A model generated the notes under the pieces. The model saw only the letters and a list, made by a program, of their open reading frames with translations, was not told where the DNA came from and ran no database searches. Shown here piece after piece: positions 11,402-23,931 of a stretch of 64,000 nt of DNA. The DNA is taken from the NCBI GenBank assembly GCA_000231825.2, contig JH720306.1:167784-231783 (forward strand). Direction: 5' to 3'. Position numbers and translations under genes: made by a program. The stretch is from Tetrahymena elliotti 4EA (Eukaryota; Ciliophora; Oligohymenophorea; Hymenostomatida; Tetrahymenidae). The number at the start of each line of letters is the position of its first letter. Within the stretch, counting starts at the first letter, position 1.

Positions 11402-13740
11402 TGCTATTTTTAAGCTATATCGTATCCTTTTTCTCAACTAATTATTAATTAAATTTGCGCAATATCTTTCAAAATTTATATTTTTTTTTATTTGATTAAC
11501 ACAAAACATCAAATTATAAAATTTAATAATAATAAACATATGAAAGAGGGTATGAACGAATGATAAATAATTAATTTTAAATAATATATTTTATCTTAAA
11601 AAACGATAAAGCAAAATCTTCTTAAAAAGAAATATAAATTTTAAAATAAATTAGATTTTTTGAATGAATTAATTGTTTTCATGATTTCAAATAAAAAAAT
11701 TTCATTATTTTTATAAAAAAGCTTAAATAATCTTTAAATATTTTCATTAACAAATAAAATTTTACTCTGACTTATTTTATTTAAAAAAAATAATTTTGGG
11801 CTTTATTGAGGTCTCATTCCATTATAGGTAGGTTGAATTATATATTTTTCATAAAATATTAATTTTAGTAAAATATTAGTTATTTTTGATAATTAAATAA
11901 TCTTCTAAAGAAACAGCAACATACTATTTATAAAATAATATGATATAATGTAACCTAAATAATATGAATACAAAATTATATAAATCAGTAATTTTGATAA
12001 AGTATATTAGGTTAGAAAAATGAAGTTAAAAATATTTAAAGATGTATATCAAATAAACATTATCGTGCTTTATAAGAATAATATATGACAAATATCATAA
12101 TATGAATGTCTAAAATTAAAAATAAACTAAATTTAATCTAATGTTCCGTTTTGGAAATAATAAATTCCATGATAATTAGAATTGTATTATTTTTTAACAT
12201 GAATAAATAGAATTATGATCTACTCGGCTTTAAAAAAATGGTAAACCTAATTTGAATTGAAAAAAAGAACAAAAAATAAAATTTATTCTACTATTGCTTT
12301 TGCATTTGAGAAATCTTTTATTCATACAAATTGAATTTTTAGTGATTTAATTCTTAAAAGAAGAAAAATAATTTTGTCAATTTAGTATTTAACCCATCTA
12401 AAAAAGTGTTTTCAAAAAATGAAACTTTTAATAAAGTTCATATTATTTCAATTTAAATAGAGTCAAGACCATTTATATGCCTTTAATTTAAATTCTAAAA
12501 TTTATTTCAAGCAAAAATAATTATTTTTTGCAAATGAAATGAATATTTTTAATAAATAGTTTAAAATTAAAAAAAAAATCAAAAATTTAGATTTGTAAAA
12601 ACAAAGCTTTTTTCGGGCTATTGATGTCTCCAATAAAAATACAGTTTTTAATAATGAAAATTTTCTATATGAAGAAAGATTGAAGAATTAAGTAAATCCT
12701 AGCGTCAGTTTGAAAAATAAATTGTAAATACTTTAAAATATGATAGCAATATAAAGGACATTAGTGATAATCTAATTCAAAATAAGTTAAAGAAAAATAG
12801 TTAATAAATAAGTGTAATTTCGTTCTACCTTTCTATTTTAAGGTAATAAATATTATTTGAAATATATTAAAATATTGATATCTCAATTTACTTTTTTTTA
12901 ACTGTAAATAGATTCTATCACCAAATTATATGATTTTTATTATTGGGAGTATTTTTGGGAATAGAAATTATTAGCTAATTTTTTATAAAAATAGATAATA
13001 CTTATTTTGAGGTAAAATAGGGGAAATAACTTTTCAATTTATATTGTATTATTTAAGTAATTATTTATTTATAGACTCTTAAAACTAATCTATTGATTTT
13101 AGCTTACATGAAATAAGTATCCTCTATTTTCTAAAACTTTCTTTTTTAATGATAAAATTTCGTGAAATACTTTTATTTTAAAATTATTTCATAGTTCATA
13201 ATATTTTGAAGGTAAATTAATATTTGAAAAGTGTAATAAATATTTAATAGGTGAGGAAGTAAATCAGAATATATTCCTTTTATTTGATAGTGAAATAAAA
13301 AAAGATATTTGTTTATTGATTTTGAAAGTAAGATTGTAGCCAACTAATATAAATATCTTCAATAAATTTAACTTCTTTTAATTTTATTGATCCGAAGATA
13401 TTAATTTTTAAATAATTGATCATAATTTATTAATTAAGCTTAAAGGCTCACTATATAAAAATGCTAAATACCTATATCATTTCTTACATATGATAAGAGA
13501 ATCTTCAATATTATCTAAAAAATAGAAATTAAAATAGAACAAATAAAAAATTTACTTACCAAAATATCTATTTTGAATGGAATTAATTTAAAAAATTAGA
13601 TATTTTTTCGAATATGATAACAAAGGAATCTATTACTAATGAGGCAGACATCATATTATTTATTATTTTTAATTATCATAGATACTTATTGTTTAAAATG
13701 TCAATAATAAAAAATAATAAAAGATAAATCTAGATTTTTT
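11402..13740. other. Intergenic spacer, no gene seen
   Basis: A long, extremely AT-rich stretch upstream of ARP5. A short plus-strand frame around 13178-13335 looks faintly protein-like and is followed by GTAAGA, but it has no start codon and no partner exon that I could identify. Confidence 0.5.
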
Positions 13741-15252
13741 TGGCTGACAAAATAAAGTAATTTTTATTTCGATTAATATAGTAGACTAGTTTTAAAGTTA
13801 CAAGTAGTGCGCAGATTTCGCCAGATTAATTTTGTTTCTCAAAAATTAGATTTTTTTTGAGAGAAGGATTATTCATAGTGAAGTATTCACTAAAAAGACA
13901 GTTTAATTTAAGGATTTACAGCCAATGATAAAATTTAATTAAATTTAAATAGAAGATTACAAATTTTAATTTATCTAATTTTTGTTTCTGTGGTTATCAT
14001 AAATCTAAAATATTTGCTCACATACTTAATGTTTAGTTTCTTTTTAAACAAAATTTTAATCTAAATATTACAAATCAAAAATTTGACTTTTGAATTTTAA
14101 ATGTATTTGTTTAGAATAATTTATAATACAAATTTAAAGGAATTCAGATAATTAAAATAGAACTATTTCCAATAAATAAAAAATCTATGAATTTTCCTTA
14201 AAGAGTTGTGAAAGAAAAAAATAAATATTATATTACAGTTTACATCTCTAAATTAATTTATGCAAATATTTTAATCAAATAAGCAAATTTATTATACAGG
14301 TTAGACTACATCAGCAAATTTATTCAATTGTAAACGATATCGCTTAAAAAGAGATTTGTCTTCTCAAGGATAACAAATTTTTGAATGATTTATAGCTAAA
14401 TGATTGAAGCGATACTCAATATTTGCTATAGCATATAAAATATTTTTCTGTTATTCATTCATTTTATCTTAGATTAAATGAAATATTTTAAAATATTAAT
14501 TGTGAAAGTTAAGGCTCCAAAACATAGAATATTTTGGTGGTTCACTTTTGAATTAAGTAGAAGGTTGATGATAAAGATTAGGGCTTATAGTTATAATAGT
14601 AAATTATTTGTCATGCAGGACATATATCAAACCATTAATTAAAGCGAGGATAATAATCTATTTGGAGGAAATTTATTCAAAAATAGAATCGCTTAAAAGA
14701 TAATAATTAGCTTGAAATAGTTTATTGCAGAATAATTATTTCCATTGGATTTGAATGATTGATTAATTAATACAATTCATAATCAAATTATTTCTTTATT
14801 TCTGTTTGAATATAACAGAAATTTATTTATAAATAAGGTTCTAATTTTAGCAAAATAAGAATTGCCGCACGTTAATCTGGGCTTTAAAAAAATTTGAGCT
14901 CCAGTAAACGAAAAATTGAAAAGAAGAAAACTAATCGCATTTATATCTACAGGATAAGAAAAAAGTTACTTATTTACTTAATATTTTCTAGTTTGAGAAA
15001 AATTATTCAAAATTAAAGTGGAAATAGATGGAATAGGTTACTAAATTAATCTTCAAATAAAAAATTAAAGACATTAAGTATCCTTATTTTGTATCCTAAA
15101 GATTTAAGATAGATCTAAGACAATTAGGGCTAGTTTTATGAGTGAATTGAAAATTGCTTTGAAATGAAGACAAAAGAAGCAATTGGATTAGTTATTTACA
15201 GATTTAAACAAAAAAATCAATAGAAACAGATTAATTTAAATCGAAATGGTCT
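13741..15252. other. Unresolved region with long TGA-free frames on both strands
   Basis: Base composition here is less AT-rich than the flanks. The minus strand has a frame without TGA from about 15400 down to about 14368, roughly 340 codons. The plus strand has a complete frame at 14478-14762 (94 residues, beginning MKYFKILIVKVKAPKHRIFW) and other open stretches near 13744-14080 and 14990-15160. None matches a family I know, and both strands cannot be coding at once. It is either an undetected multi-exon gene or a decayed one. Confidence 0.3.
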
Positions 15253-16341
15253 TCAAACTTAAATTAATAAAATTTAATAGTATTTTCTTTATATCTTTTA
15301 TATTTTTAATTCTTTAGTAACTCTGTTGTTTTGAGCTTTATTTTTTTGTTTCTTTTTTTGTTATTTACTAATTTGGGAATTTGTTGATTCAAGCGTGTCT
15401 AATTATACTTATGTTTCATTTGCCATTCAAGTATTTATATTGTATTTTATACCTTGAACAGGATCTGTATTATTCCCGGTTTCCAATGAAATTAACGCAT
15501 CCTAAAACTGTATTTTTTTGAATCAAAGTAATAGTTGGATAAATAAATACGTTTAGATAAAACGATAAATTCAATTACGTTAATAAACCTACTTTAATAG
15601 CTAAGAAAGTTTGTAAAATTTAGTTATAATTTATTAAAATTCTGCAGCTTATAAAGGCAATTATAGCGAAAAATTAATTTTAATAGCTTAAATTTTTATT
15701 TGTTTGAATTAAATAATGCTAAATTTATGCTACCATAAATAATTCTTGATTTCAATGAACTAATTGTTTCTAATTACATTTATAAAATTTGATACAGTGA
15801 ATCTTTTTATTTCTTTGCTGGCCCATTTGTTTTTCTTTTATTTCGTTGGTTTAGTGTGATTGTTACATATTACTCTTCGTACATGTACGATAAAGTTGAA
15901 TTTTTTCATTTTTTAGTTCAAATTTTCATACAAAAAAAGCTTGTTGAGAAGTAGAATTATTTAATGTGTTTTTCATTAAATGTATGTCATTACAGGAAAG
16001 CAGAAAAGAAAGAATAAAAGTATATTATCTCTGTCTTTCTCATGGTTTGAAAAATGTAATAGAATACTAACAAAAAGTGATTCATGAAGATGGTAAGTTG
16101 ATAGAAAGCTAATTTAATTCTAATTTGTTAAGAATAGCTTGCAGAAGCACTCATTAACCTTATCATCTATTTCAAAATGCTCTAAATCTTTACTTGAGAT
16201 TGTAAGTGGGAAATTTGAATTATTCGATTCTTAATTAATACAAATTTCCTTCAAATTTTCTAACTTTTTTGTGTTATTATATTAGTAAGTAGTATTAGGA
16301 TCCTAATTAAGATAGTAAATAGAAAAAAAAAAGAGTATCAT
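15253..16341 (-). CDS. Unrecognised multi-exon gene (3' exons resolved)
   Basis: Two 3' exons are well defined on the minus strand. A 49-nt exon at 15453-15501 is flanked by a TTTTAG acceptor and a GTATAA donor. After a 45-nt intron (15408-15452) comes the terminal exon 15253-15407, ending in TGA. Together they read DALISLETGNNTDPVQ, then VQLDTLESTNSQISKQQKKK and a lysine-rich tail. Further upstream, 15973-16320 is open and hydrophilic, with TISSKDLEHFEIDDKVNECF as its clearest part. It is preceded at 16322 by a pyrimidine-rich tract ending TTAATTAG, typical of an acceptor, so the true first exon may lie further upstream. Alternatively translation starts at ATG 16341. I could not fix the link between the upstream segment and the 49-nt exon. 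No domain is recognised. Confidence 0.4.
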
Positions 16342-17069
16342 TCACTCAAATTTTAAATTCTTTGCTTAGATTTCAAACTCAATAAAAAATTTAAGCTTAT
16401 CTGCTTGTTGTTTTTAAATTAAAAAATAATCAATAAATAAGCCAGCCAGCCAGCTGAAGTTGTTAATAAATTCAATTCAACTTTATTCTCTAAAAGTATT
16501 TGAAATAACTGATACAATTTTGATGATTTACGATGATGGTTGAGGGTATTTTCAAAAATAAATTAAATAACTTATTGGTAGATATGCATTTTATATGTAT
16601 GGAATGCAACAAAATAATAATTTATTAAACTTTGAGTATAATTGTTACTTAATTAATAACCTTTTTTTGTTATTCTTGTTATTATACTTTACATATATAG
16701 AGACAGAGAGAATGAGTAAGACAGATTAGATAGATTAGGAGAAAAAGAATGAAAGATTAGAGGAGGAAGAAGCGTTTTTAGTTAAAAATAATTGGATATT
16801 TCACAGAGATGTTGATTAATATGATGGTTGGTTTTTTTAATTGGTAGTCGAAATTAGTAGGTATTATATAAGATGGATGGATGATTGATTGATTATTTTA
16901 TGGCAATTTAATTATAGGAAGAATTAATTGATCATTGGTAATATATCTATTTTTTAATTTAGTATTTTACAGGCATTTATTTGTTCAAAACTAATAATTT
17001 ATTTATTTATTTAGGAAAATCTATTTGTCAGATTCTTTCTTCTATTGTATTGTTTCAATTAATTAGCAT
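16342..17069. other. Intergenic spacer with CCAG microsatellite
   Basis: A short tandem CCAG repeat lies near 16441-16455, at the position where an upstream exon of the preceding minus-strand gene might be expected. Otherwise the region shows only simple AT-rich and GATT-rich sequence around 16680-16930. Confidence 0.5.
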
Positions 17070-17801
17070 TCAGTGGGCTGGAATAGAGTTACAGTTGACC
17101 AAAGAGTCTGATGTGTCAGCAACTAGAGTCATAAGAGAAAGTTAGGAAACATTTGATTTTGTTGACTTGAGTTGATCAAGTATTTTCCTTGAATTTTCGA
17201 TCAGCAAACCAAGATCAATGAAGAGATTTTAGCGTTTGTTTTTCATTTCATTTTTGAATGCACGAACACACTTGTGTAGTATGTCGGATTATTTATTCAT
17301 TTCTTCTAAATGGGTAACTTATTCTTCCATTTTTTACAAGAAAAAGCGACACATATCACATATCTTTTGAGTATTTTTATGATTACTTGTGTAAATAGTA
17401 TATGTTTCTTTCAAGTACTTCCACTCAGTAGCAGTGTCAATCATGATAAATTCATCAATATTGACCATTTATGATGTATTAGGAATGTTTTAAAGAGTTT
17501 AAATTTATTCACGAGTAGCTTAATCATCATTTTATAAGTTAGCGAATGTAGTGGTCTTAGAGAATTCTTTGTTTACAGGATTCTATTAAATTCCTGCTAG
17601 GGTTTAGGTATCAATAGAATTTTTGGAATCACCACTTCCTGATTTTATACGATTTTTGATGTTGAATTTTTGATACAATAAATTTCTTGTTTTGATGATA
17701 TCAATCTTCAAGTCATTGAAATTCTCACAAAGCTCTTATGCTTTTTATATGAATTTTGTTTCCCTTGAAGTAGGTTTTTCTTTGCCTACAGCGCATCCCA
17801 T
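17070..17801 (-). CDS. Predicted N-myristoylated and palmitoylated helical protein
   Basis: A single-exon gene of 243 residues ending in TGA (17070-17072). It begins MGCAVGKEKPTSRETK. Gly2 fits N-myristoylation and the adjacent Cys3 fits S-palmitoylation, so the protein is probably anchored to the cytoplasmic face of a membrane. The rest is predicted to be mostly helical, with heptad-like stretches around residues 17-45 (ELCENFNDLKIDIIKTRNLL) and 120-215, where FLQKMEEQVTHLEEMNKQ is one example. A Gln/Asn-rich linker lies around residues 50-100. I see no enzyme motif. It resembles small acylated ciliate cortex or flagellar-membrane proteins only in its N-terminus, and I do not recognise the family. 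The start is well supported because the MGC context is intact and the upstream sequence is AT-rich non-coding. Confidence 0.75.
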
Positions 17802-18370
17802 ATTTTATATTGTTTTTTTTTCTTTATATTTTTTCAATTATAATTATCGAAATATACTTGGTATTCAAAGAGACAATTAGAATCTAAATCTTCTAGTTAC
17901 TTTTTCAAGCCGATTGAAATATTGTTTCTAACCTGGTGCTCTAAGTAGATGAATAAGAAATTTAATGGTGGGCTGGTTATTATTTATGAAAAAGTTTTTG
18001 TAATAGTTTTTCAAAGAATTGTTTTAGAATTAATTATTGCGATTGTTTAGTTTTTTGTTAGTTTGTTTTTGGTTGATTGATTGATTGTTTGCTTGTAGTA
18101 TCTAATTTTTATTTGATTAATTTTTGTTTTAATGTTTATAAATTTTTTTTATTTAAATAATTATTAGTGAGGCCACACAAAATAAAAGGAAAAAAATATG
18201 AAGATTAATTAATAGAAAAAAAATAATTCACTTAAATAAAATTTTGATTCGATAATTGATATCTGAAATCAAGCAAATTATTATATCAAAATATAATAAG
18301 CTACAATTTTACTTAAATTAGCCCCTTTATTTTATTTTTTTGCGCATCGAGCTAACAAAAACTATTAATA
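17802..18370. other. Intergenic spacer, no gene seen
   Basis: An AT-rich gap between two minus-strand genes, with a short GATT-rich stretch near 18070. No other feature is supported. Confidence 0.55.
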
Positions 18371-18713
18371 TCAGTATTCGATACATTTCTAATTTTTAAG
18401 GGAGAAGACTAACACTTCATCAAAAATACTAAAAAAGGTATTAAAAAATTCTATTTAGTGAACAAATATAATTGTCTATATTATTTACCACAACCCTGAA
18501 GTGCTCTGTCTATTTTTGTAGCCTTTTCTAATTTTTTTAGAATACAATCTCTGCCAACATTTATATTAAGCTGGTCTATTTTAACTAAAATATCAGATTA
18601 ATTGTTTTTGATTGTACTTGAGATAAATATCAAATGTTTACCAGAAGATTTAAACTTAACTCAAACGCCTCCAAAATAAATCAATCAGTGAAGCTACTCT
18701 CTTTTTTGCTCAT
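18371..18713 (-). CDS. Small unrecognised protein, two 38-nt introns
   Basis: Three exons (18698-18713, 18489-18659, 18371-18450) sum to 267 nt, giving 88 residues. The protein begins MSKKEIKFKSSGKHLIFISS, continues with VKIDQLNINVGRDCILKKLE and ends ALQGCEFFNTFFSIFDEV plus a short tail. It looks like a compact alpha/beta protein. Both introns are exactly 38 nt with GTA...AG ends, which is short for Tetrahymena. The 3' intron (18451-18488) has a canonical GTAAAT donor and AAATAG acceptor. The 5' intron (18660-18697, GTAGCT...TTTGAG) is weaker, so the 16-nt first exon is tentative. In-frame TGA codons near 18661 and 18680 rule out simple read-through into exon 2. I do not recognise the family; an Alba-like or other small RNA-binding fold is only a guess from length and pattern. 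Confidence 0.45.
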
Positions 18714-21700
18714 ATTTTATTTTAAATTGTTTTAAAATGCATAGATAAACAAATGGCTGCTAGAAATATGAATAAGAAAACCAATAAATTAAAAATTTGC
18801 TTGCAAATTTAAATTAAGAAATTAACAAGCAAGCAAAGAAACCAAGAAAGAAACTAATCTCTCAATTGAGCTTTTGAAATCAAAATTGTCATAAAATAAA
18901 TTATAATATACAAAGTAAATTATATAAATTACTATCTGCTACATATAATTGGGTACATTCTCAATTTATTTCCCACCTTATCGAAATTTTGCTTTAATTG
19001 CATTATTATTTGAAAGTAAATAGATAACTAACTCACTATTCTTTTCTATTTATTTATTTATTTATTTATTTAATCGATTCTATTGAGTTTACATAATTTT
19101 CTTTTACTTATTCATTCCTTCACCCATCTATCTATCTATCTACATATATACCTTATAATTAGTTATTAAGATCAAAGTTACTCAGACTAAAATTAATTTG
19201 AAATATCATCTCATGCATTAACTAGCCTGATAGCCATTTCATTTCGTTTAAATATTCAATATTTAAAATTTCTGACATAAGATAAATATGTTACAGATTT
19301 TGAACAAATTTATTAATAATAAGAATACACTTTTTTCAATAACTGATAAAACAAACAAACACATAAGAAACTAATTTAAATAAATTTACTAAGGTAATTA
19401 GAAGTGAGTGATAAATTACTTTTTATACTCCTTTTAATTCACTCTTCTCGTTGACTATAAAAATGCATCAATATTACTGTCTAACATTTTATAAAATACC
19501 TCCATACAAATTGAGTGGTATTAATTTTAAAGCTAAAATACAAAGTAAATTGTAATATCGATCTACATTTTATATCAATTTTTCATCAGAATAATTACTC
19601 TTTTTTTCAGAGAAAAATCTAATTTGATTTGTAAATAGCCTACTAAAATCCATTCATACAAATTTAAAAAAACGCTATTTAAAATAGCAAGAAATATTTT
19701 TCTATAATCAAAAGATTCACTAAAATACTATACTCAATCAATGTAAGCTAAAATTAATAAAATGATTTGTCCTTTCCTTTTAACAAAAATAAAGAAGAAA
19801 ATTTTCTTTTTTATCAATCAAACAAAGTAAAAACAGAAATAAGGAATCAATGTAAAAAAATAAATAGTTTTCTTTCAGAGCCTTTTGACGTTGATGTTTG
19901 AAAATTTTTTTCTTTGTTTAATAAATATCTAAAATCAGAGGGTAACAATCTCAAAAATACTGTTTTTATCAGAAAAATTGCTTTATCATCCAACTTACTT
20001 AATCAAAATACTTAGAAACAAAATATCAATCAGCTAAGGTTCTCAAAAGAAAGTCATTAATGCGTTTTCTCCTTCTACTCTTACTTTAATTAAAAAATGA
20101 AAAAAAAAATCAACGTCACTATTTTTGTGTAAGAACAAACAAAAGCGCATTTAAAAATTCTTTTTGATTGTAACAATCATTAAATAACTTGGAAATGTCT
20201 TAAAAATTTTAGGACAAATAAATAATAAAAATTAATCAAAAAGTATATTTGAGTAAATACTAATTTAATATATTCAAATTAATTCCTCAAAAGATCAGAT
20301 TAAATATATTTTAAAATTGTTTTATTCTTAAACCCAAAATTATTCCAAAGCAATTTCAAATCTTGTTTAAGATTAATTTAATTAACTCTTTTCAACATTT
20401 TTCATTATTTTATTCTAATTCAAAAATTGAACAGGTAGGTTTAGCAAACAATAGTTTCTCGACCTTGAATTTTTTCTAAAAACATTGCCAAATCGATTGA
20501 AAACTTTATTTATTTTTGCTATCATAACAATTATAAAAATCTCCATGTAGAATACTATAAATGAATGAATATAAAAATCTTACATTAGAATTTTATTGTT
20601 TAAAAGAGAAAAAATATCTTCTATAAAAAATACCATCTAGTTAATTTAATTTTTTGGAGCATATAAAATTTCAAAAAGTATAAATTAAACTGACCACATA
20701 ATTTTACTTTTTATTGTAATCTAAATTCAATTTACAATATCAAAGAAGTAAAAAAATCACTATCTTATCAATATTATTAATATTATTGATTGGATTAAGA
20801 ATTCTTAAAATCTTAATTAATTAAATAGTAAAAAAATACATACCATCTCATATGTTCTTTTATATAATTAAAATTATAAAAATGCCCTTTAATTATTAAA
20901 AACTGGGAGAATAATATATTCATGTAATCTTATCTATATTTTTATAATAGATTCTCTTCCATCAAATTTTTTTCTTTGTAAACTCAATAAGACAAAACTC
21001 TTTTCTTCAAGACTTAATTTAGAGTGAAATAATTATTTTTGCCTAATTCATGCTTCAACTCACTCAAAATGTTCTTAAAAATTGTAACTTGAAACTAATA
21101 AATTAATTCTTAAAAATTCATGTGCTTGAAAATATTAATGGAAATATTTATTCAATTTAATTAAAAATGTAATTACCTTGCTATCTTTCAAGCATAAATA
21201 AAGCTGGAATTTATAATAAAATCTCTTTTTTAAAGAGATATATTTTTTTACATAATAATTAAATAGAATATTTTGAATACTTCAAAAATATCTACTATTT
21301 TTTTTGCTTAAATTACAGAAATATTAAAACTTCAATCAAATAATTTAAGAAAAGAAATTAATTTACAGGCGAAGACATAATTAATAAATTAAAAACTTAT
21401 TTTTTAATATTTATCAAATGTTTTTTTAGTATTTTCCCTTCTCTTTACATTATTTCTCTTTCATTTCAAAAGTTATCATTTTTTAAAATGTAAATAGATA
21501 ATAAATACTTCTACCCATGAAAAGCAAATTTAAATTCCTCCAATAAATTTATTTACTATCTTCAAAAATAAAGCCAAATACCAATATAAATAAGACTACT
21601 TATGATTTATTCAAAAAATTTGAAACTGATTAATTTCATGATTTATAATATTAAAATTAATGAAAAATAGGTACAATATTTTAGTGGATTTATTTTAAAT

Positions 21701-22161
21701 TTGAATTTTTAGGATAGAAAAATTTTATAGATTTGAGAATAAATAAGATAATTACTTATCTTATTCAATTTCCACTATTGTAGAGGTTTATGTCATTTTA
21801 AAGTAATTTATCATATTATTGAATATGTTTTATATTTATATCTTTATATATTAATTAAAATAGGAACATAATATATGATGAACCAATAAAGCTTTAAAAT
21901 TTTTGAGATTAACATTAACCAAATAATTTTTGTCTTTAAGAATAGAGAGAGGACAGGAAATCGAAATAATAATTATTTTTACTCATTTTTTAGAATCAAA
22001 AAATGCTGCTAAAGTCAATCTTTAAAAATAAAAAGATAAACATATTAATATTAATCTATTATCTGATAAATTTGAAAATGACTTCAAATCAATAAAAATC
22101 CATTTCTACTAATTCAATTTATTATTTTTTCTTTTTATTTTCCATTTTTGAATATAGTTTA
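18714..22161. other. Gene desert with simple repeats and a short inverted repeat
   Basis: No gene is supported. There are TTTA and TCTA microsatellites at about 19049-19072 and 19120-19141. A perfect 10-bp inverted repeat (tgacgttgat at 19886-19895 and its complement at 20109-20118) is separated by about 210 bp. Confidence 0.55.
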
Positions 22162-22276
22162 GTTCCTCAAAGTTAAGGTGATTTTTTTCAAATAATTTTT
22201 TTTGGAAAATTGAAACCCTAACCACCTTAAATTTGAAATCACCTTTACTTTGAAAGGTAACTTAACTTTGAGCAAC
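22162..22276. repeat. Hairpin-forming inverted repeat
   Basis: The left arm 22162-22184 pairs with the right arm 22236-22276. The outer 16 bp match with one mismatch and the inner 7-8 bp match exactly. The right arm carries a 17-nt insertion that is itself close to self-complementary with the arm. The loop is about 50 nt. A further match, aactagggcagtt at 22274-22286 against its complement at 22614-22624, extends the symmetry outward. This could be a decayed miniature inverted-repeat element or a structured RNA. Confidence 0.55.
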
Positions 22277-22286
22277 TAGGGCAGTT

Positions 22287-23931
22287 TTTTGAGCCATCTT
22301 TTAAATTTTTTAAAAATTGATTAAAATAATATAAAATTATTCATCTAAATAATATTAATTTGTTTAATGACAAACTTAAAAACAATTAAAAAATAAAAAT
22401 ATTTTACAAATTAAAAATAAGAATTTAGTAATATTTAAACATTTAGATTGTTAAATTTTTAGATAAAACTACTTTAAAATATAATATCACCAGTAAAATT
22501 TGCTTTTTAAAATTTCAAAATTAAAAAAATATTAATTAAAAGAATCTAAATGTAAATTTTGTGCAAATAAATAAATCATCAGTAGTCATAAATAAAATAA
22601 TTTGCATCAAACTAACTGCCCTAGCTATAAGTAATAAACTCATCATTATTGAAATACTTTTTTCATTTGATTTCTATTATTTGAATGCATATTTGAATAT
22701 TAAGATCTAATATTAAATGATATCAGTTTACTTATTTAATTCAATAAAATCTTATTTTATTTCTCATAGATCCTAGAAAGAAAAAGTTGAATTGAAAAAC
22801 CATTTTTAAGCAATGCCCTATTTTTAGTTTGTTTTAATTTAATATATAGAATAAGTGTATTTTTATACTAACTATGATAAGCAAGCAACTTATTGATTAA
22901 AAAATTTTAAATCAATGAAAACATTTAATGAATTTAATTACTTCTTTTATTTAATAATGTTTATTGCAGCTTTATTTTAGACATTTATTGAAATCAAATA
23001 TTTTTTTTCACTTAAGAAAGTACTTTGTAGTTTTAATTAGTATTCTTAATCTTAAATTAATTTTTTGTTTAAAAATTTTAATTTGTTTGAAATTAAAATT
23101 TTTATTTTTAATCAAATATTCATACAACTTAGAATAATTTAAATTAAAAGAAATATCAAATCATATGTGACAATTTTAATTTTAATTATTTATTGAATGA
23201 CTTTTTTTGTTCGGAAAAGTTTATCTTAATTAAATTTTCAGGTTTATATTTAAATTAATCTGATTAATTTCTTTATTTAATTTAGATTTAAACTTATGTC
23301 TGAAAATATTTTTTTTCTTTGATATTTGAAATCAAATTACATTTTTTGTAAATTGTTATTTAAGATCATCTGCTTTAGTTTGATTACTAATTCAAAACTT
23401 TTAGCTGAAATGAAATTTAAGTAGATTTTTTTTGATAATTAAAAAATTGATTTACTTGTCAGCAACTAGTTGCTAAAATATCAAAAATAAACTCTGGCTT
23501 AAACCCCTTAAAAGAATATAATTAGTTTATTAATGATTAATATAAAAATAAATAAAAATAATTATTGAAATTGTATATCGATTAGAAGATTCATCTGTTA
23601 CAAGTGAAAAAAATATATTTGAGTTCATAAAATACCATTTTTTCTATAATAGAAATTTTCATTTTTTGTTATTGAATTTGATCAGAAAAATTTATGCTGG
23701 TTGCAAAAGAAATTGTTTAAAGTGTAAAACTAATATCATCATTTAATTACAATTTTCCTTATTAGCACCTAGAAATTTTTAACCACAAATCAATAATCAA
23801 AAGATTTGACTTATGAATTAAAATCAAAAGATGCAAGATTTATCTAATTGCAAGAGAGAATCACTAATTTTTTAATTAATAATTTCAGACAAAAAGATTA
23901 AATTGTAAAGAAAGCAAAAAAGAAAGATTAA
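22287..23931. other. Gene desert, no gene seen
   Basis: Extremely AT-rich sequence that ends in the likely upstream region of the small secreted-protein gene. Apart from the outer inverted-repeat match at 22614-22624, nothing is supported. Confidence 0.55.

Noticed and set aside
15877..15890. 14-bp perfect palindrome tcgtacatgtacga
   Set aside because: Isolated, with no second copy or flanking duplication; expected occasionally by chance and with no function I can support.
18661..18690. TGA read as tryptophan, based on protein-like sequence on both sides
   Set aside because: All confident genes here end at TGA, and a short intron explains this case; reassignment of TGA is not needed.
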